DNA of 14,554 nucleotides, taken from assembly GCA_019114645.1 (NCBI GenBank), contig DXFC01000142.1:1-14554 (forward strand). The letters are read 5' to 3'. A program made the translations under genes and the position numbers. The notes beneath the pieces were generated by a model, which saw only the letters and a list, made by a program, of their open reading frames with translations, had not been told where the DNA came from and made no database searches. Below, piece by piece: positions 7,405 through 14,554 of the stretch. This DNA is from Candidatus Halomonas stercoripullorum. Lineage in GTDB: Bacteria; Pseudomonadota; Gammaproteobacteria; Pseudomonadales; Halomonadaceae. The first letter of the stretch is position 1. Each line of letters begins with the position of its first letter.

Positions 7405-8448
7405 ATGCTCAATAGTCGTCCATTACCACAAATCGGTCGGCACCGCTTACCCAACCGGGTCATTCTGGCCCCCATGGCGGGTGTCACTGATCGCCCTTTC
7501 CGCCAGCTCTGTCGTCGGCTCGGCGCAGGCTTGGTCGTGGGCGAAATGGTCACCTCGGATCCGGCCTTGTGGCATACCCGCAAATCACGCCAGCGCATGG
7601 ATCATCGCGGTGAACCCGGCCCGCGTTGCGTGCAGATCGCGGGGGGTGACGCCGCCATGCTGGCCGAAGCGGCGCGTCTCAATGCCGCCCGGGGCGCTGA
7701 AATCATTGATATCAACATGGGCTGCCCGGCCAAAAAGGTATGCAACAAGGCCGCGGGCTCAGCCCTGTTGCGCGACGAGGCCCTGGTGGCGGAAATTCTC
7801 GAAGCCGTTGTCTCAGCGGTTGAGGTACCGGTTACACTCAAAATCCGCACCGGCTGGTGCGCCGACAGTAATAACGGGGTGCGTATTGCTCGCTTGGCGG
7901 AAGCCGCCGGCATTCAGGCCCTGGCAGTCCATGGCCGTCACCGACAGCAGCGTTACCAGGGGCAGGCGGAGTACGACACCATCGCCGCCATCAAGCAGGC
8001 TGTGGATATTCCGGTCTTTGCCAACGGCGACGTTGACTCACCGCTAAAGGCGGCCGAGGTACTCGACTATACTGGTGCGGATGCCGTGATGATTGGGCGT
8101 GCTGCTCAAGGCTACCCTTGGATCTTTCGTGAAATTGACCACTATCTGCGCCATGGGTGTTATTACCCACCGCCCTCGCTGCCAGAGCGTGCGGAAGTAC
8201 TGCGTAGCCATCTTGAGACACTGCATGATTTTTATGGTGACTACATGGGGGTGCGGATCGCACGCAAGCATCTCGGCTGGTATCTGGCAGCCGACGACCG
8301 CTTCGATGCTGATCGACAGCGCGAGCTGCGGGCGGCGTTCAATGCGCTTGAACTAGCCGATGCCCAGTTCACTTTCATTGATGACCTCTTCTGCCCCGAA
8401 CGCTCCCCAGGCAGCGTGCGGGCAGCAAATGGAATCTGTGCCGCATGA
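7405..8448 (+). CDS. dusB: tRNA-dihydrouridine synthase B
   Basis: FMN enzyme that reduces uridine to dihydrouridine in the D-loop of tRNA. The product is 347 residues. Family motifs in order: APMAGVTDRPFR near the start, INMGCPAKKV with the catalytic Cys at 107, KIRTGW, AVHGRHRQQRYQG, FANGDV and the FMN-phosphate motif MIGRAAQGYPW. DusB rather than DusA or DusC is inferred from motif similarity and from the fis partner directly downstream, the classical arrangement. The start is ATG 7405; an in-frame TTG at 7393 would add four residues. No strong ribosome binding site precedes either. The stop overlaps the fis start (ATGA). Confidence 0.94.
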   Translation: MLNSRPLPQIGRHRLPNRVILAPMAGVTDRPFRQLCRRLGAGLVVGEMVTSDPALWHTRKSRQRMDHRGEPGPRCVQIAGGDAAMLAEAARLNAARGAEIIDINMGCPAKKVCNKAAGSALLRDEALVAEILEAVVSAVEVPVTLKIRTGWCADSNNGVRIARLAEAAGIQALAVHGRHRQQRYQGQAEYDTIAAIKQAVDIPVFANGDVDSPLKAAEVLDYTGADAVMIGRAAQGYPWIFREIDHYLRHGCYYPPPSLPERAEVLRSHLETLHDFYGDYMGVRIARKHLGWYLAADDRFDADRQRELRAAFNALELADAQFTFIDDLFCPERSPGSVRAANGICAA

Positions 8449-8780
8449 ACCGTGAAGCTTTCAACCCGAACAACGACCTGCCAGGCCTGGAGGGTGACTC
8501 TGGTACCGACCTGCCGGACCTTGAGTTTACCGCTCTGTCACCGGCGACCACGGAGCAGCCTCTGCGTGAAGCCGTAGACGCCGCCATGCGGCGCTACTTC
8601 ACCCACCTCGATGGCGGTACCGTTACTGACCTCTATGCGATGGTCCTGACCGAAGTGGAAGCCCCGCTTCTGGCCAGTGTACTGGAATACACCCAGGGTA
8701 ATCAGACCCGCGCCGCCGAGATCCTCGGCCTTAACCGCGGCACCCTGCGCAAGAAATTAAAACAGCACGACCTTATTTGA
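8445..8780 (+). CDS. fis: DNA-binding protein Fis
   Basis: Small homodimeric nucleoid protein that bends DNA and regulates transcription, recombination and growth-phase responses. The 111-residue product has the conserved central helices (LREAVDAAMRRYFTHL, about 40-55; LYAMVLTEVEAPLL, about 63-76) and the C-terminal helix-turn-helix (about 86-105, NQTRAAEILGLNRGTLRKKL). The N-terminus is about a dozen residues longer than in E. coli (98 residues) and rich in Asp, Pro and Asn. The 4-base ATGA overlap with dusB indicates translational coupling. No terminator is visible before purH. Confidence 0.96.
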   Translation: MNREAFNPNNDLPGLEGDSGTDLPDLEFTALSPATTEQPLREAVDAAMRRYFTHLDGGTVTDLYAMVLTEVEAPLLASVLEYTQGNQTRAAEILGLNRGTLRKKLKQHDLI

Positions 8781-8829
8781 AGCGCCTTATTTCACCCTTC
8801 ACTCACATGACCTGGAAGCTGTCCTCATC

Positions 8830-10410
8830 ATGGCCCAAGCCTCGCCAACCCCGGTTCGCCGCGCATTGATCAGTGTCTCCGACAAGACCGGCATCGTCGA
8901 CTTCGCCCATTGCCTGTCCCGGCACGGCGTTGAACTGCTCTCTACCGGCGGCACCTTTCGCCTGCTGCAAGAGAACGGTATCGACGTCACTGAAGTCTCT
9001 GAGCACACCGGCTTTCCCGAGATAATGGACGGTCGGGTGAAGACCCTGCATCCAAAGATTCATGGTGGCATTCTCGGCCGGCGTGGACAGGATGACGCCG
9101 TTATGGCCGAGCAGGACATTGCGCCTATCGATATGGTCGTGGTCAACCTCTACCCCTTTGCCCAGACCGTCGCCAAGCCGGACTGCTCCCTTGAGGACGC
9201 CATCGAGAACATCGATATCGGCGGCCCGACCATGGTGCGCGCCTGTGCCAAGAATCATGCCCATACCACCATCGTGGTCGATGCCGCCGACTATTCCCGG
9301 GTGATGGAGGAACTCGCCTCCCGGAACGGCGCCATCAGTGATGCAACCCGCTTCGACCTGGCCGTGAAGGCATTCGAGCACACGGCCGCCTATGATGCCG
9401 CCATTGCCAACTACCTGGGCGGCAAGGTGGCGGACTGTAACGAGAGCTTTCCGCGCACCTACAATACGCAGTTCATCAAGCAGCAAACCATGCGCTATGG
9501 CGAGAACCCCCATCAACAAGCGGCCTTTTATGTCGAGGCGGATGCCCGCGAGGCGAGCGTGTCTACCGCGCGCCAACTGCAGGGCAAAGCCCTCTCGTTC
9601 AACAACGTTGCCGATACCGATGCCGCCTTCGAGTGCGTCAAGGGCTTCACCGATACCGCCTGTGTGATCGTCAAGCATGCCAACCCCTGCGGCGTGGCGA
9701 CTGCCGTCACTCCGCTTGAAGCCTACGACAAGGCATTCGCTACCGACCCCACCAGTGCTTTCGGTGGCATTATCGCCTTTAACCGCCCGCTGGACGCCAT
9801 CACCGCCCGCGCCATCATCGATCGTCAGTTTGTCGAGGTGATCATCGCCCCGGGGGTCGAACCAGCGGCACTCGACATCGTCGCCGAGAAGCCCAATGTT
9901 CGCCTGCTCGATGTTGGTGACAACTGGCCCGGCGAGCGCGAGCACAGCCACGACTTCAAGCGCGTGACCGGCGGACTGCTGGTCCAGGATCGGGACCTGG
10001 GCATGGTCGGCAAGGATGAGCTCAGCGTGGTGACCGAGCGCGTTCCCAGTGAACAGGAAATGCGTGATCTGGCGTTCGCCTGGAAGGTCGCCAAGTACGT
10101 CAAATCCAATGCCATTGTCTACGCCAAGGACGGGCAAACCATCGGCGTCGGCGCCGGCCAGATGAGCCGTGTTTATTCCGCACGAATTGCCGGCATCAAA
10201 GCCGCTGACGAAGGTCTCTCCGTGCCCGGCTCGGTCATGGCTTCTGATGCCTTCTTCCCCTTCCGCGACGGCCTCGACGCTGCTGCCGCTGCCGGCATCA
10301 CGGCGGTCATTCAGCCCGGCGGCTCCATGCGCGACCAGGAAGTGATCGACGCCGCCAACGAAGCCGGCATCGCCATGGTGTTTACCGGCATGCGGCACTT
10401 CAAGCACTGA
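8830..10410 (+). CDS. purH: Bifunctional AICAR formyltransferase / IMP cyclohydrolase
   Basis: Catalyses the last two steps of de novo IMP synthesis: formylation of AICAR by 10-formyl-tetrahydrofolate, then ring closure. The 526-residue product has the N-terminal cyclohydrolase (MGS-like) domain with STGGT (38-42), KTLHPKIHGG (71-80) and GGPTMVR (131-137), and the C-terminal transformylase domain with MRYGENPHQ, FNNVADTDAA, the catalytic KHANPCG (K282, H283) and PTSAFGG. It ends in the family-typical GMRHFKH. ATG 8830 is preceded by GGAAG at 8814-8818, slightly far. The usual downstream partner purD is not here; a strong terminator follows instead. Confidence 0.97.
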   Translation: MAQASPTPVRRALISVSDKTGIVDFAHCLSRHGVELLSTGGTFRLLQENGIDVTEVSEHTGFPEIMDGRVKTLHPKIHGGILGRRGQDDAVMAEQDIAPIDMVVVNLYPFAQTVAKPDCSLEDAIENIDIGGPTMVRACAKNHAHTTIVVDAADYSRVMEELASRNGAISDATRFDLAVKAFEHTAAYDAAIANYLGGKVADCNESFPRTYNTQFIKQQTMRYGENPHQQAAFYVEADAREASVSTARQLQGKALSFNNVADTDAAFECVKGFTDTACVIVKHANPCGVATAVTPLEAYDKAFATDPTSAFGGIIAFNRPLDAITARAIIDRQFVEVIIAPGVEPAALDIVAEKPNVRLLDVGDNWPGEREHSHDFKRVTGGLLVQDRDLGMVGKDELSVVTERVPSEQEMRDLAFAWKVAKYVKSNAIVYAKDGQTIGVGAGQMSRVYSARIAGIKAADEGLSVPGSVMASDAFFPFRDGLDAAAAAGITAVIQPGGSMRDQEVIDAANEAGIAMVFTGMRHFKH

Positions 10411-10435
10411 TACCCAGCCCAACGTCTGCGCCAGA

Positions 10436-10490
10436 TGCAAAAAGCCCCTGTTGGTGTGAATGAAAGGCACACCAACAAGGGCTTTTTGCA
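10436..10490. terminator. Bidirectional terminator between purH and gabD
   Basis: TGCAAAAAGCCC (10436-10447) pairs with GGGCTTTTTGCA (10479-10490). After one C/A mismatch, TGTTGGTGTG (10449-10458) pairs with CACACCAACA (10468-10477) around a 9-base loop, a 22-bp stem in all. The A-run on the left and T-run on the right serve both strands, fitting the convergent purH (+) and gabD (-), whose stop codons lie 25 and 12 bases away. Confidence 0.93.
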
Positions 10491-10502
10491 GAAATACGAG
10501 CC

Positions 10503-11960
10503 CTACCCCAGGTCAATACAGAGGTACTTGGTTTCCAGGAACTCCTCAATGCCCTGGCGACCGCCTTCGCGGCCGAGCCCCGAGGCCTTGACCCCCCCAA
10601 ACGGCGCTGCGGTATTGGAGATCAGCCCGGTATTGATACCGACCATGCCGTACTCCAGTGCATCGGCCACACGCCAGACCCGGCCCAGATCACGGGAGTA
10701 GAAGTAAGCAGCCAGGCCATATTCGGTGTCGTTGGCCATCTCGACCCCGCTTTCCTCATCATCGAAGGGGAATACTGCCGCAAGCGGACCGAAGGTTTCC
10801 TCGTGTGCCACCTGCATGTCGGAGCTGGCAAAGCTGATCAGCGTGGGGGTGAAGAAATTGCCTCCCAGGGGATGCGCATGACCCCCCAACAGTAGCTCCG
10901 CCCCCTTGTCGATGGCGTCCTGCACATGCTCACTGACCTTGGCAACCGCTTTGTTATCGATCAGGGGCCCAATATTGATCTCAGGCTCCGTGCCATCGCC
11001 TACCTTGAGCTCGCTGTTCATCGCGACGGCCAGCTTTTCACAGAAAGCGTTGACCACGCTGGATTGCACCAGAAAGCGGTTGGTGCAGACACAGGTTTGT
11101 CCGGCATTACGGAACTTGGCTGCCATGGCACCTTCCACCGCAGCGTCCAGGTCCGCATCCTCAAAAACAAGAAAGGGGGCGTTGCCGCCCAGTTCCAGTG
11201 ATATTTTCTGGATATGCCGGGACGCCTGGGACATGAGCTGGCGCCCCACCTCCGTAGAGCCGGTAAAGGTGATCTTGCGCACCACAGGGGATTCGGTCAT
11301 GGCCGTGGCGATTTCACCCGCTCTGCCCGGCACCACGTTGAACACTCCGCGCGGTATCCCGGCCCGCTCGGCCAGCAACGCTAGCGCGGTGGCTGAAAAA
11401 GGCGTCTGGCTGGCGGGCTTGATAACGATGGTGCAGCCAGCAGCCAGTGCCGCTCCCGCCTTGCGGGTAATCATGGCCGAGGGGAAATTCCACGGCGTGA
11501 TGGCACCGACCACACCAACCGGCTGTTTGGTGATCACGATGCGCTGATTGGGCTTGGCGGCGGGAATGGTCTCGCCATAGATACGCCGTGCTTCCTCGGC
11601 GAACCAGCGGATAAAGCTCGCCGCATAGACGATCTCACCGGCAGCTTCCTTGAGTGGCTTGCCTTGCTCATGGGTCATGATCATGGCCAGATCATCTTGA
11701 TGCTCCAGCATCAGGTCATGCCACTTCATGAGAATATCGGCCCGCTCCTGGGCGGTGTGGGCGCGCCAACCCACCAGTGCGGCATCGGCGGCGGCAATGG
11801 CGCGCTCGGTTTCACTACGCCCCAGACGCGGCACGGTACCGAAAACCTCACCAGTGGCCGGGTTGAGCACCTCGATCTGCTCACCACTGTCGGCAGCTAC
11901 CCAGCTCCCATCGATATAGGCGAAAGGGCAGTAAAGTTGCGTTTCCTTGAGCGCTTCCAT
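10503..11960 (-). CDS. gabD: NAD(P)-dependent succinate-semialdehyde dehydrogenase
   Basis: Oxidises succinate semialdehyde to succinate, the final step of GABA breakdown into the TCA cycle. The 485-residue product (E. coli GabD 482) shows aldehyde dehydrogenase motifs: GVVGAITPWNFP with N158, IKPA (K181), FTGSTEVGRQ (232-241), LELGGNAPF with general base E256, and NAGQTCVC with catalytic Cys290. A second Cys at 292 resembles the redox pair known from some SSADH enzymes. ATG 11960 is fixed by AGGAG seven bases upstream; the frame is open further up to 12173 without similarity. No gabT or transporter neighbours are in view, so a related semialdehyde substrate (for example glutarate semialdehyde) is possible. 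Confidence 0.92.
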   Translation of the reverse strand: MEALKETQLYCPFAYIDGSWVAADSGEQIEVLNPATGEVFGTVPRLGRSETERAIAAADAALVGWRAHTAQERADILMKWHDLMLEHQDDLAMIMTHEQGKPLKEAAGEIVYAASFIRWFAEEARRIYGETIPAAKPNQRIVITKQPVGVVGAITPWNFPSAMITRKAGAALAAGCTIVIKPASQTPFSATALALLAERAGIPRGVFNVVPGRAGEIATAMTESPVVRKITFTGSTEVGRQLMSQASRHIQKISLELGGNAPFLVFEDADLDAAVEGAMAAKFRNAGQTCVCTNRFLVQSSVVNAFCEKLAVAMNSELKVGDGTEPEINIGPLIDNKAVAKVSEHVQDAIDKGAELLLGGHAHPLGGNFFTPTLISFASSDMQVAHEETFGPLAAVFPFDDEESGVEMANDTEYGLAAYFYSRDLGRVWRVADALEYGMVGINTGLISNTAAPFGGVKASGLGREGGRQGIEEFLETKYLCIDLG

Positions 11961-11985
11961 GATTATTCTCCTGGCCTCGTCATGG

Positions 11986-12009
11986 CCTGTTTCACAGGAA
12001 CTTGGTTCC
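11986..12009. repeat. Two adjoining 13-bp palindromes in the gabD leader/promoter
   Basis: CCTGT-TTC-ACAGG (11986-11998) and GGAAC-TTG-GTTCC (11997-12009) are each perfect 5-bp arms around three bases and share two G's. Their centres are 11 bp apart, one helical turn. They lie 26-49 bases upstream of the gabD ATG, around the predicted transcription start, so they could be operators or small leader hairpins. Confidence 0.5.
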
Positions 12010-12039
12010 ATGCTAAGCGCAAAGGCCCGCCATGACCAA
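12010..12039 (-). promoter_or_regulatory. Candidate gabD promoter
   Basis: Read on the minus strand, TTGGTC (12039-12034) is followed after 18 bases by TAGCAT (12015-12010). The hexamers match the consensus only moderately, but the location fits: the start point would fall near 12003, inside the paired palindromes. Confidence 0.3.
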
Positions 12040-12111
12040 CCCGAACTGAGCGTTGATTGCTGGATATTGCGAGTAGCCGCCTGAGGGGATAGGCTCGAAG
12101 GGAAGCTCCGT

Positions 12112-12651
12112 ATGAGGCATGGTCTTATGTGGTACCTGTGCGGACTTGGCAGCAACATTCGACCCGAAACCAATCTGCCCTGTGCGGTCGCTGAATTGGC
12201 GATGCGCTACGGGACACTCTGGTTATCGCCGGTGATTCGCACCCGCCCCGAAGGCATGATGACTCCGCACGCCTTTCTCAATGCCCTGGTCGTGCTCCGT
12301 TGTGAACTCTCCCCGGCCGCCCTCAAACTTGAATTCAATGCGCTTGAAGAGCAAATGGGGCGTAATCGTTCCGACCCTCAAAGTCGCTATAGCGATCGCC
12401 CTATCGATGTGGATATTCTGGAGAGCAGCCCGCGCCGCCATTTCACTGGCCGCGGTATCCACGAGAGTTACTACTGCGCTCTGTTCCATGACACAGGCAG
12501 CCAGCCCACCGTCACACTCTGTCTCAACGGCCAATCGCTAGGCCAGGCGCCGGCCACCATCTACTGGAATGAGAGCACCGGTCATGAAGTCATTGTCGAG
12601 CAGGGCAAGCAGTTGCAATACGACACTGCCAAACCCACCCTCCCTGGCTAG
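12112..12651 (+). CDS. FolK-like (HPPK-like) protein with atypical C-terminal half
   Basis: Residues 7-102 resemble 6-hydroxymethyl-7,8-dihydropterin pyrophosphokinase, which transfers pyrophosphate from ATP to the pterin in folate synthesis: YLCGLGSN near the start, RTRPEG, AFLNALVVL, GRNR (83-86), and RYSDRPIDVDIL with R96, D99 and D101 matching catalytic R92, D95 and D97 of E. coli FolK; the usual Trp (E. coli W89) is Tyr93. The second half (about 103-179) lacks the PHP...R.FVL.PL region that normally completes HPPK, so activity is uncertain and it may be a specialised or decayed paralogue. The C-terminal 37 codons overlap folM on the other strand. The start is ATG 12112 (GGGAAG upstream) or ATG 12127 (GAGG upstream). 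Its pterin-gene neighbours support a pterin-related role. Confidence 0.75.
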   Translation: MRHGLMWYLCGLGSNIRPETNLPCAVAELAMRYGTLWLSPVIRTRPEGMMTPHAFLNALVVLRCELSPAALKLEFNALEEQMGRNRSDPQSRYSDRPIDVDILESSPRRHFTGRGIHESYYCALFHDTGSQPTVTLCLNGQSLGQAPATIYWNESTGHEVIVEQGKQLQYDTAKPTLPG

Positions 12652-13284
12652 CGGGGTCTCGGCCAGAACAGAGGCACGCTGCTGCTCGGTGTGATCCGGC
12701 AGGAACTGAATCGGCCCCGGCATGATGGCGTTGACCCGCACATGCGGAGCCAATGAGCGCGCATAACTCAGCGTCAAGTTGCTCAATGCCGCCTTGCTGG
12801 CGCAGTAGGCGGCGAAGGCGGGGTTGGGTTTTTCGACGAAGATATCGGTCAGGTTAACAATCAGCGCCGGACTGCCTGACAGCCCCCCACGCTGCAGCGC
12901 CCCGGCGAGACCGCTCATCAGCTGCATCGGTGCTGTGGCGTGAATCTGGAATAGACGATTGGCCTGGCGCGCCAGTGCCACGGCATCCGTCGCATCCGGA
13001 GTGAATTCCGAAGCGTTGTTCACCAACAGGGCAACCTGCTCCGTTTCCGCCAGAATGACCTCAATAGCACGCGCTACACTAGCGATATCGGCGAGATCCA
13101 CCGCCAGACAGCGAGCCCCGGCATCACCTAGTTGCGCCAGCTCGTCAGTCTCGGAGCGATGCAGGGCATAGAGCCGCCAGCCTCTGGCCAGGAGTGCCTT
13201 GCCGATTTCGAATCCCAGCCTGCGACTGGCGCCGGTGACAACCGCCACAGGCGCCGGCACAGGAGAAACAGCACTGGACTCCAT
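12538..13284 (-). CDS. folM: Dihydromonapterin/dihydrofolate reductase FolM (short-chain dehydrogenase)
   Basis: NADPH-dependent reductase of the SDR superfamily; E. coli FolM reduces dihydromonapterin to tetrahydromonapterin and weakly reduces dihydrofolate. The 248-residue product has a Rossmann cofactor motif TGASRRLG (17-24) with the Arg pair expected for NADPH, NNAS (89-92), the FolM-like NLTDIFVEK segment (144-152) in place of the usual catalytic Ser, the YxxxK pair Y160/K164, and the terminal VDGGRRL. It starts three bases after the folE stop (TGA GCC ATG), so translational coupling is likely. Its last 114 bases overlap the folK-like gene. A generic SDR function cannot be excluded, but context and motifs favour FolM. 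Confidence 0.85.
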   Translation of the reverse strand: MESSAVSPVPAPVAVVTGASRRLGFEIGKALLARGWRLYALHRSETDELAQLGDAGARCLAVDLADIASVARAIEVILAETEQVALLVNNASEFTPDATDAVALARQANRLFQIHATAPMQLMSGLAGALQRGGLSGSPALIVNLTDIFVEKPNPAFAAYCASKAALSNLTLSYARSLAPHVRVNAIMPGPIQFLPDHTEQQRASVLAETPLAREGGFGSVVLQLLALLDNDFMTGALIPVDGGRRLA

Positions 13285-13287
13285 GGC

Positions 13288-13851
13288 TCAATCCCGGCCG
13301 CTGCCAACCAGCATGAGAAATTCCTGGCGTGTAGTGGGATTGTCACGAAATCCTCCCAGCATGACCGAAGAGGTCATACTGGAGTTCTGTTTCTCCACGC
13401 CACGCATCATCATGCACAGATGGCGAGCTTCAATGACCACTGCCACCCCTTTCGCATCGGTTGCCTGCTGCACCGCATTGGCGATCTGCCGGGTCAGACT
13501 CTCCTGGATCTGCATGCGGCGGGCATACATATCGACGATACGGGCGAACTTGGAGAGCCCCAGCACTTTGCCATTGGGTAGATAGGCGATATGACACTTG
13601 CCGATAAACGGCAGCAGATGATGCTCACACAACGAGTAGAGCTCGATGTTCTTGACCAGCACCATTTCATCGGTCTCACTCTCGAACACGGCTCCATTGA
13701 TAATCTCTTCCAGGCTTTGGGCATAACCCCGGGTGAGAAACTGCATGGCCTTGGCAGCACGCTGGGGGGTGTTCTGCAACCCCTCGCGCTCGGGGTTTTC
13801 ACCCAGCCCGAGAATAAGATGGCGATAAAGGTCGGCGAGTTCTTCGGTCAT
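13288..13851 (-). CDS. folE: GTP cyclohydrolase I (type IA)
   Basis: Converts GTP to 7,8-dihydroneopterin triphosphate, the first step to folate and monapterin. The 187-residue product has ENPEREGLQNTPQR (18-31), the zinc ligands C75 and H78 in SLCEHHLLPF and C146 in RHLCMMMRG, and VLGLSKFARIVDMYARR (96-112). These ligands mark the zinc-dependent FolE rather than the metal-promiscuous FolE2. ATG 13851 (MTEELADLYRHLI) gives the usual length; the frame is open to 13947, but that extension is not family-like. It is probably cotranscribed with folM; I see no clear promoter upstream. Confidence 0.95.
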   Translation of the reverse strand: MTEELADLYRHLILGLGENPEREGLQNTPQRAAKAMQFLTRGYAQSLEEIINGAVFESETDEMVLVKNIELYSLCEHHLLPFIGKCHIAYLPNGKVLGLSKFARIVDMYARRMQIQESLTRQIANAVQQATDAKGVAVVIEARHLCMMMRGVEKQNSSMTSSVMLGGFRDNPTTRQEFLMLVGSGRD

Positions 13852-13987
13852 TTTCAGGCCTGTGATTGGAGGAAGCAGCGGCTCTGGCGATGGCCTGGCC
13901 ACCAAGACATCGGCTGGCCGGCAAGATACGAAAATCCCATGGGACATTCGATACCTGGCCGTGGGTCGTAGTTTACCGCAAGTCGCT

Positions 13988-14012
13988 GCCCTGCGCAGAC
14001 AAGCAGCAGGGC
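13988..14012. repeat. Inverted repeat GCCCTGC/GCAGGGC between divergent genes
   Basis: GCCCTGC (13988-13994) and GCAGGGC (14006-14012) are perfectly complementary, 11 bases apart, in the 257-base gap between folE (-) and the exported-protein gene (+). It could be an operator or a leader hairpin. Apart from it and a TATGCT box at 14051-14056 lacking a good -35, I see nothing else defined in this gap. Confidence 0.35.
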
Positions 14013-14108
14013 CAACTGCGACAATCGCGCCGCTACCGGCCTGTTACAACTATGCTAGAGTATGGGCCATTAAATGCAGCGATGAAGCCTGATTCCAGAG
14101 AGTTCATA

Positions 14109-14554
14109 ATGATCAAGATCCCTGACGCCATTCTGACGGCCAGCGGCACGGCCTTGCTCCTGCTGTCCTTTCACGCCTCGGCCGCAAGCCTCGCCTTGCC
14201 TAGTGATGCCACGGTTCTGGTACAGGTAGTGGATAACGTAGAGGCGTCAGCCAATGACTCGCGCCTGGACGATCTATTGCTGCGCTCAGCCGGTGGGCAT
14301 GCCAACACAAGCCATACACTACCCGAGTATTGCGTGGTCGTAGCCAATGCGCGTCCGGGCGGTGAGCGCCTGCAAATCTCCACGCAATCACTGACCTGCA
14401 TTGAAACGGACGGCAGCGACAGCGATATTTACAGTGGAGAAATTTCCGCAGCCGCCTACGAGCTGGATGACAGCTATGGGCTTGCCGTCTGTGAATCCGG
14501 CCGCTGTGAACTGGCTCCCGGACACAGCTTCATGCTCAAGCTGGCCAGCCCCTT
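14109..14554 (+). CDS. Exported protein of unknown function, 3' end outside window
   Basis: I do not recognise the family. The first 148 residues begin with a Sec-type signal peptide (Lys3, hydrophobic ALLLLS, probable cleavage after HASA near residue 25). The mature part is acidic with four cysteines (75, 97, 128, 133); the last pair is in VCESGRCEL. Segments such as ATVLVQVVDN and YCVVVANARPGG suggest beta strands. The envelope location and even number of Cys suggest periplasmic disulfides (inference). ATG 14109 is preceded by GAGAG. It is divergent from folE, with no visible functional link to the pterin genes. Confidence 0.7.
   Translation, partial: MIKIPDAILTASGTALLLLSFHASAASLALPSDATVLVQVVDNVEASANDSRLDDLLLRSAGGHANTSHTLPEYCVVVANARPGGERLQISTQSLTCIETDGSDSDIYSGEISAAAYELDDSYGLAVCESGRCELAPGHSFMLKLASP

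Noticed and set aside
8803..10470. Long minus-strand open frame (555 codons) antisense to purH
   Set aside because: It mirrors the whole of purH, whose sense product matches PurH from end to end. The antisense product has no recognisable motif and is explained by high GC codon bias.
11961..12173. N-terminal extension of GabD by 71 residues
   Set aside because: The ATG at 11960 has a strong AGGAG site and the expected GabD length; the extension would run into the folK-like gene start.
13852..13947. N-terminal extension of FolE by 32 residues
   Set aside because: The extension is Pro/Arg-rich and not family-like. Starting at 13851 gives the standard FolE length and N-terminus.
14044..14073. 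Promoter TTACAA-N18-CATTAA before the exported-protein gene
   Set aside because: The -10 match is weak, and it competes with a nearby TATGCT that lacks a -35, so neither can be supported.

Overview
The window is about 14.5 kb of GC-rich chromosomal DNA from a gammaproteobacterium. The preserved block dsbD-accB-accC-prmA-dusB-fis-purH and the character of the proteins suggest Halomonas or a close relative; that genus is an inference. I see no mobile element, tRNA, rRNA or CRISPR array. Nearly all of the sequence is coding, and no gap between genes exceeds 300 bases (the longest is about 257 bases, before the last gene).

Left part (1-2261): a minus-strand gene enters from the left edge. It encodes a PP2C-type phosphatase domain fused to a Ser/Thr-kinase domain, and both domains lack key catalytic residues. 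Divergent from it lies ppa (inorganic pyrophosphatase), with its own promoter and a strong terminator.

Central part (2436-10490): plus-strand genes for thiol-disulfide transfer to the periplasm (dsbD), fatty-acid synthesis (accB, accC), ribosomal protein L11 methylation (prmA), tRNA dihydrouridine formation plus the nucleoid protein Fis (dusB-fis, overlapping by 4 bases), and the last two steps of IMP synthesis (purH). A UACG-loop hairpin separates accC from prmA. A recognisable sigma70-type promoter lies before dusB-fis. The block closes with a near-perfect 55-base bidirectional terminator.

Right part (10503-14554): minus-strand gabD (succinate-semialdehyde dehydrogenase) has two adjoining 13-bp palindromes near its predicted transcription start. 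Next comes a pterin group: a folK-like gene on the plus strand, overlapping tail to tail with folM, which follows folE with a 3-base gap on the minus strand. FolE and FolM together point to tetrahydrofolate or tetrahydromonapterin synthesis. The window ends inside a plus-strand gene for an unrecognised exported protein with four cysteines.

Most of the window is conserved housekeeping content. The unusual items are the doubly degenerate phosphatase-kinase, the HPPK-like protein with an atypical C-terminal half encoded partly antisense to folM, and the paired palindromes before gabD. I found no convincing new multi-gene system.
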